Shown piece after piece: positions 17,043-26,132 of a stretch of DNA of 64,000 bases (its first letter is position 1; every line of letters starts with the position of its first letter). The notes beneath the pieces were generated by a model. That model was not told where the DNA came from. It saw only the letters and a list, made by a program, of their open reading frames with translations, and did not search any database. A program made the translations under genes and the position numbers. Source of the stretch: an uncultured Flavobacteriaceae bacterium. GTDB lineage: Bacteria; Bacteroidota; Bacteroidia; Flavobacteriales; Flavobacteriaceae. The DNA is taken from the NCBI GenBank assembly GCA_947494325.1, contig CANLUS010000004.1, positions 159,321 to 223,320 of the forward strand, in the 5' to 3' direction.

Positions 17043-17744
17043 TTATCCTTTTAACATCTTTAGAACTTCTGACTTATAGCTTTTTCCAATTGGTATTATA
17101 GTATCAGCGATTAAAATGCGATTCCCTTCTATACTGGAGATATAAGATTTAGCTACTAAATACGATTTATGTACTTGTATAAAATGCTCTGATGAAAGCT
17201 TTGCCGCCATTGTCGAAATTTTCTCTCGAATAAGTATATGTTGGTCTTTTAGCACGAGCTTTGTATAGTTACCGGCCGCTTCCAGATACTGTAGCATAGC
17301 CAATTCTACTTGTATATGTTTTTTATTACTATACACGAACATTGATCCCAGTTTTTCCGCAGCAGTCACATTTTTTATCGTTGGCATTTCGTCTTGTAAA
17401 ACCATCACCTTATTGACAGCTTTTAAAAAACGTTCGAAACTAAAAGGTTTCAAGAGATAATCGACAATTTCAAGTTCATATCCTTCGAGTGCATGTTCCT
17501 TATATGCGGTGGTAACAATAACCTTAGGTGGGTGGCTCAGCGTTTTTAAGAAATCAAAGCCCTTTAATTTTGGCATATTGAGATCTAAAAATAGTAAATC
17601 GATCTTATGTTCACGCAAACATTCTAATGCCTCAATAGCATCATAACAATGTTTTATCAAGTGCATATGCGGTAATAAATCGCAATAACCTTTAATAATG
17701 TCATGTGCCATATGCTCATCGTCTATAATTAGATAACGTATCAT
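17043..17744 (-). CDS. LytTR-type response regulator
   Basis: An N-terminal receiver domain (about 1-118) has the phospho-acceptor Asp in LLFLDLNMPKLKG and the Lys in YLLKPFSF. A C-terminal LytTR DNA-binding domain (about 135-233) shows FIQVHKSYLVAKSYI and IPIGKSYKSEVL. It overlaps the histidine kinase gene by four bases, forming a classical LytS/LytR-like pair. The target genes are not evident; an inverted repeat upstream of the kinase gene (18600-18703) is a candidate site. Confidence 0.93.
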   Translation of the reverse strand: MIRYLIIDDEHMAHDIIKGYCDLLPHMHLIKHCYDAIEALECLREHKIDLLFLDLNMPKLKGFDFLKTLSHPPKVIVTTAYKEHALEGYELEIVDYLLKPFSFERFLKAVNKVMVLQDEMPTIKNVTAAEKLGSMFVYSNKKHIQVELAMLQYLEAAGNYTKLVLKDQHILIREKISTMAAKLSSEHFIQVHKSYLVAKSYISSIEGNRILIADTIIPIGKSYKSEVLKMLKG

Positions 17745-18559
17745 TGTAATAATTCTAATTGAGCTGTATATACTGATGCTTCTTTTTTACGCGTGAGATG
17801 ATGCTTTTTTGGATACGCCAATTCTAATCGTCGTTGTAAATTTTTTAATCCGATTCCCTTTTCTACAGGAAGTTCATCAGCGTCAAAATTATTCTGAACT
17901 TTAAAGATAATACGATTGGCATCACTTTTTATAGTAATATGTACAAAAGCGTCTGCTCGTAGATTTTCAACACCATGTTTAAAGGCATTTTCTACCAAAA
18001 TTATGAATAACAATGGCATCACTTTCGTGGAATCATCTTCAATTTCATAGCTAAGCTGCACATCAATTTCTTTATAGTAGCGCATTTTATGTAATTCGAT
18101 ATAATTTTTCAAATAGTTAATTTCTTCTTCAAGTGTGACGACACTTTTCTCACCTTCATAAATACTATAGCGCATTAAATCGGATAGTTTTAATATGAGT
18201 GCTTTCGATTTTTCAGTGTCCTTATCGACCATCCCATATAAATTGTTGAGCATATTGAAAAAGAAATGTGGGTTTACTTGACTTTGCAAATGCAAGAGCT
18301 CATTCTTTTTGTTTTCATTTTTTAATTTTAACAAAGACTTTAATTGTAGTACTACCCAAATCATTCCTACAAGGAGTAATATGACATAGTATATCATCAC
18401 AACAATGGCCAAATCTGGATGAAAATCGCCGAGAAATACTACAGAGTTTTTTCCGAGTACTACAATTTCATAGAGGGTGATTCCTAATGGAATTGCAATG
18501 CTAATAAAGACGAGAATCTTGGCTAAAAGCCAGTTGTGACGTTTTAAAATTGAAATCAT
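17741..18559 (-). CDS. LytS-like sensor histidine kinase
   Basis: Two transmembrane segments (about 10-35 and 48-72) are followed by a coiled-coil-like stretch and the His_kinase domain with the phospho-acceptor His in QVNPHFFFNMLNNL. The ATPase domain shows LFIILVENAFKHG (N box) and GIGLKNLQRRLE (G box). With only short loops outside the membrane, it probably senses something in the membrane itself. It forms an operon with the LytTR regulator, its likely partner. Confidence 0.93.
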   Translation of the reverse strand: MISILKRHNWLLAKILVFISIAIPLGITLYEIVVLGKNSVVFLGDFHPDLAIVVMIYYVILLLVGMIWVVLQLKSLLKLKNENKKNELLHLQSQVNPHFFFNMLNNLYGMVDKDTEKSKALILKLSDLMRYSIYEGEKSVVTLEEEINYLKNYIELHKMRYYKEIDVQLSYEIEDDSTKVMPLLFIILVENAFKHGVENLRADAFVHITIKSDANRIIFKVQNNFDADELPVEKGIGLKNLQRRLELAYPKKHHLTRKKEASVYTAQLELLQ

Positions 18560-18599
18560 ACTGCAAAATAAAAAGATTTGATAACACTACTGATAAAAA

Positions 18600-18703
18600 G
18601 TGATGAATGCTTGGATTCGCGTGATGAAACCTATATAAAATGTCAATAGAGATGTTTTGTATCCATTTAGATAGTATATCACGAATTCTTAGGCATTCAT
18701 CAC
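18600..18703. repeat. Large imperfect inverted repeat in the kinase/phosphatase intergenic region
   Basis: A 26-base left arm (18600-18625) and right arm (18678-18703) match at about 18 of 26 positions when one is reversed and complemented. Both ends are perfect (GTGATGAATGC at the outside, CGTGAT at the inside), with a 52-base spacer. It lies between the divergent LytS-like gene and the phosphatase gene. It could be a pair of regulator sites (LytTR proteins bind paired sites) or a long RNA hairpin. Confidence 0.5.
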
Positions 18704-18732
18704 AAAAATTTAAAGCTCGCAAATGCTCGCCA

Positions 18733-18740
18733 TAGATTTG
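18733..18740 (+). promoter_or_regulatory. Candidate -7 promoter element of the phosphatase gene
   Basis: TAGATTTG matches TAnnTTTG, 39 bases before the phosphatase ATG and 29 bases after the inverted repeat. Confidence 0.4.
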
Positions 18741-18779
18741 CCCTAATCAAAACCAATTAATTATTCTAAAATTATCATC

Positions 18780-19979
18780 ATGAAAAAACGAATTTTTCGC
18801 TACTTAAAGCATGTATTGAGCACGTTTCTTATCCTCGCATTAATTGCCATTTCATTCGGACTCTATCATGGAGCAAGTGCTAGCTACGGCCATAATTCTA
18901 AAAGACTAGATTTTAATAATGAAGGGCCTTATGCATTTTATAAAAACGATAGTACTCTAAATGTAAACTATATTAAAGGCACCAAAGACGACGGCTTCTA
19001 CCTCGACCAGAAAGAGTATAGCATTGATCAAGAAATACCAGCCAGCTGTGCATTTCCATTAGATTCTTCTCGCATTAATTTCACACTTAAATCTAATTTC
19101 AAAACACCACCTACCCACTATAATGATGGTCACAAAATCTTGGCCATCTCTGATATTGAAAGCGGGTATAAAACATTTCGAGATTTTCTTATAAACAGTC
19201 AGGTAATCGATCAAAATTTACATTGGACTTTTGGCCAGGGGCATTTGGTCTTAGTTGGTGATTTCATGGATAGAGGTTTCTCTACGACACAAGTACTATG
19301 GTTTATTTATAAGCTTGAGCAAGAAGCCGAAAAAAAAAGAGGTCATGTACATTTTATTCTAGGAAATCATGAATTAAAAAATATGTATGGTGATTATCAA
19401 GCCGCTTCACTTAAATATACTTTTATAGCTTCTATTCTCGGAAAGTCACAAGCCAACCTTTATGATCGAAACGCTGTTTTAGGAAGGTGGTTAGCAAGTA
19501 AAAATGTAATTGAATCTATTAATGGAAATTTGTTCGCTCATGGGGGATTACATCCTGAAGTTGCAACTCTTGACATGTCTTTAGAAGAAATAAATACGTT
19601 TGTAAGAAAGAGTTATTATACTGCACCCTATCCAAAAATCAATCAAAAAAATACTGATGTGTTGCTATCTTCAAAAAAAGGTATTTGTTGGTATCGTGGT
19701 TATTTTAAAGATGATTTAACGCAAGAAGAAGTAGAAAAGCCTCTAGCCAAGTTTAATGCTCAAACTATTATTGTAGGTCACACACTGCAGTCAAAAGTTA
19801 AAAGTCATTATAAAGGTAAAGTCATCGGAATCGATGTAAGGCACCCAAAAGACTATCATAAAAATTGGCCTAAAAAAACATCTGAAGGATTACTAATTAA
19901 AGGAGATACTTTTTATCGCGTGTTCCATAATGGGAAAAAGAAAGTGTTAAAATCGGGTATACAAATGTTAAAAAAATAA
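18780..19979 (+). CDS. Calcineurin-like metallophosphatase, Shewanella-like phosphatase type
   Basis: An N-terminal hydrophobic segment (about 10-32) anchors or exports the protein. The catalytic domain carries AISDIESG (first metal motif), LVGDFMDRG (GDxxDRG), ILGNHELKN (GNHE), then FAHGGLHPE and IIVGHTLQ (metal-binding His). That order is typical of PPP-family and Shewanella-like protein phosphatases. It should be a di-metal phosphatase acting outside the cytoplasm. It stands alone downstream of the large inverted repeat. Confidence 0.87.
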   Translation: MKKRIFRYLKHVLSTFLILALIAISFGLYHGASASYGHNSKRLDFNNEGPYAFYKNDSTLNVNYIKGTKDDGFYLDQKEYSIDQEIPASCAFPLDSSRINFTLKSNFKTPPTHYNDGHKILAISDIESGYKTFRDFLINSQVIDQNLHWTFGQGHLVLVGDFMDRGFSTTQVLWFIYKLEQEAEKKRGHVHFILGNHELKNMYGDYQAASLKYTFIASILGKSQANLYDRNAVLGRWLASKNVIESINGNLFAHGGLHPEVATLDMSLEEINTFVRKSYYTAPYPKINQKNTDVLLSSKKGICWYRGYFKDDLTQEEVEKPLAKFNAQTIIVGHTLQSKVKSHYKGKVIGIDVRHPKDYHKNWPKKTSEGLLIKGDTFYRVFHNGKKKVLKSGIQMLKK

Positions 19980-20029
19980 TTCTACGCAACCTTAAATTCT
20001 ATTCATCATCTTTTCTGTAAAAGTCATCT

Positions 20030-20488
20030 ATGCAAACATTCGTCTCCTTTAAAAACTGTATCTTAATTCTCTTTACCTTAACTATTTTCATAGGCTGCTC
20101 GAAAGATGATGATTCTTTTTCATACGACCTCACGGGTAGTTGGAAGGTGATCTACTTTATAGATGAAGGTAAAAAAATCACAAAGTCCGATCAGAATACA
20201 TGGCCTGATAGCAATAATGGAGATATAACTGCACTATTTTCGCAACCTAACTTGAATGGTGAAGGAAGTATTGAGGGTATTACCGTGACCAATAGTTATA
20301 CTGGTAGTTATACAATTGTAGAAAATGGCAAACTATCTATTGGATCGGTTGCTACCACGCTTATCAATGAGCCTGAATGGACAAAACTATTTAAAATTAC
20401 CGCGGCGCAGAGCTTTGAAGTAAGAAACGATATACTTTTAATTTATTACAACGATAAACAAAATACTATAGCCCTTGAGCGGATATAA
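20030..20488 (+). CDS. Lipocalin-like lipoprotein
   Basis: A lipoprotein signal peptide ends in IFIGC, followed by a short acidic linker and LTGSWKVIYFIDEGKK, the usual opening of lipocalin-like domains in Bacteroidota. The remaining ~110 residues are beta-rich. There are no catalytic residues. It is probably an outer-membrane lipoprotein of unknown ligand. Confidence 0.75.
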   Translation: MQTFVSFKNCILILFTLTIFIGCSKDDDSFSYDLTGSWKVIYFIDEGKKITKSDQNTWPDSNNGDITALFSQPNLNGEGSIEGITVTNSYTGSYTIVENGKLSIGSVATTLINEPEWTKLFKITAAQSFEVRNDILLIYYNDKQNTIALERI

Positions 20489-20590
20489 GAATCATTGATT
20501 TTATACTTTCCTTAAGATTTAATTAGTCATTATTTAACAAGGTGCACCTTTTAATAATCATAGTTTAGCGTCATAACCAAACAGCTATCT

Positions 20591-21300
20591 ATGACAAAAA
20601 AACTACTCGTTACATTTTTAATTGCCTACTTATCTTTTAGCACAGGTTTCGCGCAAATTAATCCCAACAACACTCTTGAATTCTCAACGGGCTATAATAT
20701 TGGTAGTTTAAAGAATTTAGAATATGCCCCTTTGGCGCGCTACGATTATAAAGGCTTGGTGTATAAATTGGGCTTCGAGCGAACTACAAAAAAAAAAACC
20801 TATTTAGTGTTCAATTCGATTTTTTGCAATCAGAACTTACATCTGACCTTGTTCCAGCCTTAAATTTAGATTACGATAAAATTGGACTCGATGTTTCGTA
20901 TCTAAAATTAGCTTACGGTAGAGAGAAACTTTCGATATATGCAGGGTTACATGCCAGAAGTGAGGTGTCGATCTATGCAAAAGAAGCTTATAATAGATCG
21001 GTGATCGATCAATCAATTGGATTAGGGAGTCAATTCTCATATAAAATCAATAAGCGACAAGTATTATTCTCAAAACTTTCGGTTCCTATCGTAATATTTA
21101 GGGCGACAAATTCAGACTCCGGTATCTATTCTTTCAATCGGTATCAAAGTATCTTATGGAATATAGGATATACACATGCACTTTCAGATCGTCTCAAATT
21201 TAAACTTAGTTATGACTTTAACTATGATAGATTACAGATTTCAAATTCCTTTCGAGAGGTACAATATCAATTCAATCTAGGTCTCATTTTCAAATTCTAA
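20591..21300 (+). pseudogene. Frameshifted exported beta-barrel-type protein, interrupted at an 11-A tract
   Basis: The first frame (20591-20863) has a signal peptide ending GFAQ and runs to an 11-A tract at 20788-20798, after which it reads nonsense. The second frame continues from that tract (NLFSVQFDFLQSELTSDLVP) to 21300 with beta-strand-rich, Tyr-rich sequence and a C-terminal Phe (LGLIFKF), typical of outer-membrane barrels. Adding one A, or removing two, joins the two into one protein of about 237 residues. The cause could be a sequencing error in the homopolymer, a real mutation, slippage-based phase variation or transcriptional slippage. The function is unknown. Confidence 0.75.
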
Positions 21301-21307
21301 CTATATT

Positions 21308-22018
21308 ATGAAACATACATACATTATTTCGGCAATTGCAATACTGCTTTGTACCGCCTGTACTGATGCTTTATTAGGAGAGCAAGGAACATTCGATGAA
21401 GAACTTTATTTAAATTATCAAACAAAAACGGACTTAGAATTACCATTCGAAGAAACATGGTATGTATCTGTAGGCGGGAGAACACATCTCACTGGAGGGC
21501 ATCATTTCATTACCCGTGGTGCTGGTCAACGCTACGCCTATGACATGGGTATTGTTCGAGATCGCACCGATCGCACCGGTGACGGAACTAGAAATGAGGA
21601 TTATTTTACGTTCGGAGCCCGCTTAAATGCTCCAGGTGATGGAAAAATAATAGCCTTAGAAAATAACATTAACGATAATTACATTCCAGGTAAGGTGAAT
21701 AGTGATATTGATGATAAAACAATTGCCGGCAACTATATCTTGATAGACCATTTAAATGGTGAATATTCAATGTTGGCCCATTTTAAAAAGGGAAGCATAA
21801 TTGTCGCCGTTGGTGATATAGTTTCAAAAGGTCAAGAAATTGGTAAAGCTGGAAACAGCGGTAACTCTTCAGGACCGCATTTACATTATCATTTGCAAAA
21901 TTCACCAAATTATCTCGATGGTCTTGGATTACCAGCACAATTTCAAAACTATTATGAAGATGATATCTTTAAAAATACTGGTGAACCTGTACGAGGTCAA
22001 TTCATAAGAAAGGAATAG
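21308..22018 (+). CDS. M23-family metallopeptidase-like lipoprotein
   Basis: A lipoprotein signal peptide ends in LCTAC. The LytM/M23 domain shows GHHF followed by QRYAYDMGI (His and Asp zinc ligands in the longer-spaced variant), then YILIDHLNGEYSMLAHFKKGS and AGNSGNSSGPHLHYHLQ (the HxH motif). Such enzymes cut peptide cross-links in cell walls or glycine-rich proteins. The gene begins eight bases after the frameshifted gene and may share its transcript. Confidence 0.87.
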   Translation: MKHTYIISAIAILLCTACTDALLGEQGTFDEELYLNYQTKTDLELPFEETWYVSVGGRTHLTGGHHFITRGAGQRYAYDMGIVRDRTDRTGDGTRNEDYFTFGARLNAPGDGKIIALENNINDNYIPGKVNSDIDDKTIAGNYILIDHLNGEYSMLAHFKKGSIIVAVGDIVSKGQEIGKAGNSGNSSGPHLHYHLQNSPNYLDGLGLPAQFQNYYEDDIFKNTGEPVRGQFIRKE

Positions 22019-22064
22019 TAACATTAGTGATATTCGTTCGTCTTGATTGCAAACGATATTTTTT

Positions 22065-22742
22065 ATGACACCCAAAACTCTACAAAAAATTGGTGGTTTA
22101 TCTGCTATTTTCGAAGCGCTCATCTATATTGTTGCATTCATTATTTACGGTGGTGTTCTCGTTTATCCAAGCGAAAATGATACTGCCATTGAAAAATTAG
22201 AATTTCTTTCTGAGAATTTACTAGTACTATCTGTGCTCAATTTTGTGAGCTTGGTATTATTCGGAATTCTATTGGCAATTTTAGTACTCTCAATTTATCA
22301 AAGACTAAAGAAACAAGATTCTATCTTACCAAAATTAGCCACCATCTTTGGTATAATCTGGGTATCTCTTGTAATTGCAAGTGGAATGATTGCCAACATT
22401 GGTTTACATGCGGTGACCGAAATAGGCGTTAACGATCCGGAAAAAGCGATGGTTATTTGGTCAAGTGTGAATATTATCACCGAAGGTCTCGGCGGAGGAA
22501 ACGAAATTGTGGGTGGTATATGGGTACTGATCTTAAGTTTTGCGGGATTAAAAACACAATGCTTCCCTAAAACACTGAATTATTTGGGATTACTAGTCGG
22601 ACTGGCAGGAGTTTTGACAATATACCCCCTAGATCTTTTCACAGAAATTTTCGGACTCAGTCAAATAATCTGGTTTCTATGGATTGGAATTTTTATGATT
22701 CGTACAGCTTCTACCTTCACGAAAACTCATAACATGTCATAA
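22065..22742 (+). CDS. DUF4386-family membrane protein
   Basis: About six transmembrane segments span residues ~12-220. The opening KTLQKIGGLSAIFEALIYIV is typical of DUF4386 proteins, integral membrane proteins of unknown function. An alternative TTG start at 22047 would add six residues; the ATG at 22065 fits the family. Confidence 0.75.
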   Translation: MTPKTLQKIGGLSAIFEALIYIVAFIIYGGVLVYPSENDTAIEKLEFLSENLLVLSVLNFVSLVLFGILLAILVLSIYQRLKKQDSILPKLATIFGIIWVSLVIASGMIANIGLHAVTEIGVNDPEKAMVIWSSVNIITEGLGGGNEIVGGIWVLILSFAGLKTQCFPKTLNYLGLLVGLAGVLTIYPLDLFTEIFGLSQIIWFLWIGIFMIRTASTFTKTHNMS

Positions 22743-22829
22743 ATTTTTGTGGTGGTTTTCTTTTTTATGAAGGCTATTCAAATCATATCCATAATAAAAA
22801 ATTCATATCTTTAAGTCAAACTTTAAACT

Positions 22830-23441
22830 ATGAAACCCATTCTCCTCCTTTTTGTGATATCCACTTTCTTTGCATGTCAACAAGCACCCAAACAAGTAGT
22901 AGCAACTCCTGAAGATGATACGAAACTAATAGAAAAAGCCATCAGTGATATTAATCCGAAAGATCAAGCACTAATCTTTAGACGTACAACCCTTATTGTT
23001 AGAGATATTGATAAGTCATTGGCCTTATATGGTGATGCCATGGGAATGGAAATTATTTATGATCAGGTCATTAAAAGAGCACACCCTTTCAAAGAAGGTA
23101 AGCAACAATCGGTACGACTTATCTTTTTAAAAGCTTTAGATAAATTTCAAGGAGTTTTAGGCTTGGTCGATTATCATTACGGTGAAAAAGATAAAGAAAT
23201 CATCCCTATTCGAAAAGAAGGGTTTGTTCCTCAAAATGTGGTGTTATTGTTCAATTCGAATGATTTGGACGCGCGCTTTGAAAAAATTAAAATGGTACCA
23301 GATGTCGATATTATCAGTGCTCCCAAACTTACGCAATATCCAGCCTACAATGGAAAAGATACGATAAAAGTGATGGTGAGCAAATTTTATGATCCTGATG
23401 GATTTATAGTAGAATTTAATAAATTGCTTTCTGATTTATAA
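22830..23441 (+). CDS. VOC (glyoxalase-fold) lipoprotein
   Basis: A lipoprotein signal peptide ends in TFFAC. After a ~30-residue linker a single vicinal-oxygen-chelate domain follows: FRRTTLIVRDIDKSLALYGD at the start and SKFYDPDGFIVEFN at the end (last metal-ligand Glu in VEFN). VOC domains are usually cytoplasmic, so the lipid-anchored form suggests an extracellular dioxygenase, glyoxalase-like or binding role. The substrate is unknown. Confidence 0.82.
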   Translation: MKPILLLFVISTFFACQQAPKQVVATPEDDTKLIEKAISDINPKDQALIFRRTTLIVRDIDKSLALYGDAMGMEIIYDQVIKRAHPFKEGKQQSVRLIFLKALDKFQGVLGLVDYHYGEKDKEIIPIRKEGFVPQNVVLLFNSNDLDARFEKIKMVPDVDIISAPKLTQYPAYNGKDTIKVMVSKFYDPDGFIVEFNKLLSDL

Positions 23442-23473
23442 AAATGAAAGCTTCCACCTAATTCGCAGATTTT

Positions 23474-23932
23474 ATGAAAGTAAAAAAACTACTCCTATTA
23501 TTGATATTTTTTGGTTGTATGCAACTGGATGCTGCGTCTCAAGAACTACGCATAAGAAATGGTTTATTAAAACATCGTTACTACCTTAACGATGAAAGCA
23601 TTGATAGGACTGATTTTACAAATTTTTTAAAACAAGATGAAACTTCCTGGAAACATTGGGAACGGTCAAAAACATATAATACTTTATCATTAATTGCCTT
23701 GACTTCTGAAATTGGATTTGCTCTTTGGGGCATTATTGATAAAAATCCGAAAAATGATAAGGCCGCAGATATTGGTGTATATGGTTCATTTGCTGCAGTA
23801 ATAGCCTTTTCTATAATATCTCATGTACAGAAAAAGAAGGCTGTTAGATCGTTTAATCAACGAAAAAATAAAACTACAGCTTTTACAATCAGACCTTCTG
23901 ATTCGGGGTTCGGTTTGGTCGTTCAATTTTAG
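23474..23932 (+). CDS. Small exported/membrane protein of unknown function
   Basis: This 152-residue protein has a signal peptide (about 1-21) and two hydrophobic segments (about 75-93 and 100-120) around a polar loop (DKNPKNDKAADIG). The N-terminal mature part reads as a short beta-rich region with HRYYLNDESIDR. I do not recognise the family. It lies 13 bases before the next unknown gene. Confidence 0.65.
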   Translation: MKVKKLLLLLIFFGCMQLDAASQELRIRNGLLKHRYYLNDESIDRTDFTNFLKQDETSWKHWERSKTYNTLSLIALTSEIGFALWGIIDKNPKNDKAADIGVYGSFAAVIAFSIISHVQKKKAVRSFNQRKNKTTAFTIRPSDSGFGLVVQF

Positions 23933-23944
23933 AAAAGGTCAACT

Positions 23945-24433
23945 ATGAAAGAAGATTCTCTCTTAAAAAAAACTGGCAAAAAAGTAAGTGACAGTACAGA
24001 TCAGATTTTAAGCCAATTAAAAAATGGTCTTTCTAAAATTGGTGATTTTGGCGCGAGTACTAAAAATAAATTTATTAACTATGTAAAAGACATCTTTGAT
24101 GTCTTACCATTAATTGAAAAAGCAGGATTTCGCACCAATCGTTTAATTGTAGGTATATCAATACCTCCTTCGGTCGAAATTCATGTAAGTCGGTACAAAG
24201 AAATTGATGAAGAAGAGATTCAACAACTTTATAAAGAATACAAGAATAAAAAAATGTTTAAGCTGATATTAAAGGCCTTACTAATGTCGAATGAGTTTCA
24301 AGGAAAACTATCCTCTGACAACTTGGTATTCAGTGAAACTTGTATAGAAATTTCTATTCCACCAAAAGTAAGTATCAAATACCTAAATAAAGACATTGCA
24401 AATATCACCAAAATAGAAGCAGATTTTGATTAA
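23945..24433 (+). CDS. Cytoplasmic protein of unknown function
   Basis: 162 residues with no signal peptide or membrane segment. The first ~55 residues are amphipathic helix (TDQILSQLKNGLSKIGDFG), then VLPLIEKAGFRTNRLIVGISIPPSVEIHVSRY. A later echo, EISIPPKVSIKY, suggests two similar beta hairpins built on the phrase SIPPxVxI. I do not recognise it. It may be co-transcribed with the gene before it. Confidence 0.65.
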   Translation: MKEDSLLKKTGKKVSDSTDQILSQLKNGLSKIGDFGASTKNKFINYVKDIFDVLPLIEKAGFRTNRLIVGISIPPSVEIHVSRYKEIDEEEIQQLYKEYKNKKMFKLILKALLMSNEFQGKLSSDNLVFSETCIEISIPPKVSIKYLNKDIANITKIEADFD

Positions 24434-24484
24434 CATTAGTACCTTTATTAAATAGGAAATGAAATAAGAGCCTTATCAAAGCGA

Positions 24485-25045
24485 ATGAATATTATTAAGA
24501 ACATACGTGAACAACATGGATTTACGCAAGATGAACTGGCGAAGAAAACAAGTTTATCATTAAGAACAATTCAGCGACTAGAAGCTCATAATAAAGAACC
24601 TAAAGGACATACCTTAACTACCTTGGCAACAATTTTTAACATGTCTCCTTCAAAGCTACAAGATGAATTCAAAATTTTCGAACACATTAAAAAATCAGAA
24701 ACAACGACTGTTCGACTAATTAATGTTACCATCTTATCTTTTGTAGGCATTCCCTTTGGTAATCTCATTATACCCATATTTATTTGGAGGAGAAATAGAA
24801 CTTCAAAGTTCGTTGATGACCTAGGAAAACGAATCATAAATTTTCAAATTATTTGGTCAGTTCTTCTATGCATTTTCATGATCCTATCTCCTTTTGTTTC
24901 TCGTGTCTTTTTCGCTAGTTCTCCAATAATTTTAAAAGTTTTATTTGTTGTCTATGCTTTTAACATTGGTATTGTTTGTTATACAGCTGTAAAATTACAA
25001 GCTAATAATTACGACTTCTTAAAACTACCAATTCGATTCATTTAA
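24485..25045 (+). CDS. XRE regulator with DUF4870-like membrane domain
   Basis: Residues ~3-60 are an HTH_3 domain (HGFTQDELAKKTSLSLRTIQ). Residues ~75-185 are a membrane domain with about three hydrophobic segments and the shared signature GIPFGNLIIPIFIW followed by GKRIINFQI. Two other proteins in the window share this architecture (7993 and 28959). It probably binds DNA while fixed in the membrane. It precedes the membrane aspartyl-protease-like gene at 25141. Confidence 0.85.
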   Translation: MNIIKNIREQHGFTQDELAKKTSLSLRTIQRLEAHNKEPKGHTLTTLATIFNMSPSKLQDEFKIFEHIKKSETTTVRLINVTILSFVGIPFGNLIIPIFIWRRNRTSKFVDDLGKRIINFQIIWSVLLCIFMILSPFVSRVFFASSPIILKVLFVVYAFNIGIVCYTAVKLQANNYDFLKLPIRFI

Positions 25046-25140
25046 AGGTTAAAATCGAAAATTGACGTAAAATTGGCGGTATCCTAAAAGCTTAATGGGT
25101 TCTTTTTTACTCTTTATTTGTGATTCAAAACCAACGGGTC

Positions 25141-26130
25141 ATGAAGAAAAAAATTGGATACGCACTAATTGTAATATTGGGCATACTATTTATTCTTGGT
25201 TATATCGGCGTCAGTAAATTCAATGATTTTATTACCAAAGAAACACCTAATTATTTAACTTATACCTATGAGTCAAAACCTATTCACTTTGAATGGACAA
25301 ATGATTCTATTGGCAATTACTATGAAAAGCAAACTGCTATCATTATTCCGTTAAAAATTGAAGGCTTAGCACATCGATTTTATATGCAGTTTGATACAGG
25401 ATCGCCATTTACATTTATCTATGAAAAGGACGTAATTTCTTTACGGAAAATGGGTTTGGAACTGAAAGAAGTGGTCAAAGAAGAGGGGCGTTATATAGAA
25501 AAAATTGATTTTATTCTTGGCGAAAATCATGTGAAGTCTACAATGCTCAAAATACTACCTAACTATGGGAATTCTTTCGATGACAAGGATACCATCCCGC
25601 GCATAAAAATTGGTACCATTGGTAGTGACTTTATGGACCAACGTATTACTGCCATTGATTTTAAAAAACAGCAAATACAGCTATTCAAAAAACGTCCTGA
25701 ATGGATACGAAAAGTATCAAGTTTTCAACCGTTTGATTTTACGGGAAGAAGACGTATCATGTTACCTGTAATCCTGGATAATAAAAATTATGAATTTTTA
25801 TATGACTCAGGTTGCAGTGCATTTGGATTGATCACCATTAAAAGTCGATTCGAAAACTACTCCGATTCCAAGGTTAAACCACTTGATTATGGTGCCAACA
25901 GTTGGGGAAGCAACATCCCAATTGTCACAAAACCTACTAACAAACGATTTAGTATAGGCAAAACTAACTTATCCTTAAAGCGTGTTAGCTATGTAGATAT
26001 GTACACAATAACGCAGCCTTTAATAACGCCTTTTACACGAATTGGTGGTTGGATGGGAAATCAACCTTTTAATGAAAGCACGCTAATCATTGATACAATA
26101 GCAGAAGAATTTACAATTATCACAGAATAA
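25141..26130 (+). CDS. Membrane-anchored retropepsin-like aspartyl protease
   Basis: An N-terminal transmembrane segment (about 5-24) is followed by two halves, each with an aspartyl-protease-type motif: YMQFDTGSPFTFIY in the first (D-T-G-S) and FLYDSGCSAFGLITI in the second (D-S-G-C). Two D-(T/S)-G motifs in one chain resemble a full pepsin-like bilobed enzyme rather than a single retropepsin domain. The active face should be in the periplasm. The possible start at 25120 (GTG) is weaker than the ATG at 25141. The next gene begins two bases after this one stops. Confidence 0.75.
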   Translation: MKKKIGYALIVILGILFILGYIGVSKFNDFITKETPNYLTYTYESKPIHFEWTNDSIGNYYEKQTAIIIPLKIEGLAHRFYMQFDTGSPFTFIYEKDVISLRKMGLELKEVVKEEGRYIEKIDFILGENHVKSTMLKILPNYGNSFDDKDTIPRIKIGTIGSDFMDQRITAIDFKKQQIQLFKKRPEWIRKVSSFQPFDFTGRRRIMLPVILDNKNYEFLYDSGCSAFGLITIKSRFENYSDSKVKPLDYGANSWGSNIPIVTKPTNKRFSIGKTNLSLKRVSYVDMYTITQPLITPFTRIGGWMGNQPFNESTLIIDTIAEEFTIITE

Positions 26131-26132
26131 AT

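Noticed and set aside
18501..18722. A 73-residue minus-strand frame in the kinase/phosphatase gap
   Set aside because: It crosses the large inverted repeat and overlaps the kinase start; no protein-like features.
20539..20550. Perfect palindrome AAGGTGCACCTT before the frameshifted gene
   Set aside because: Perfect but short, with no second copy noticed in the window; not enough to call a site.
20591..20863. A separate 90-residue gene in the first frame
   Set aside because: The sequence after the A-tract is unlike a barrel protein, and the other frame continues the pattern; treated as one interrupted gene.
21480..21620. Loss of the zinc-binding His in the M23 protein
   Set aside because: The longer-spaced variant GHHF followed by QRYAYD supplies both His and Asp.
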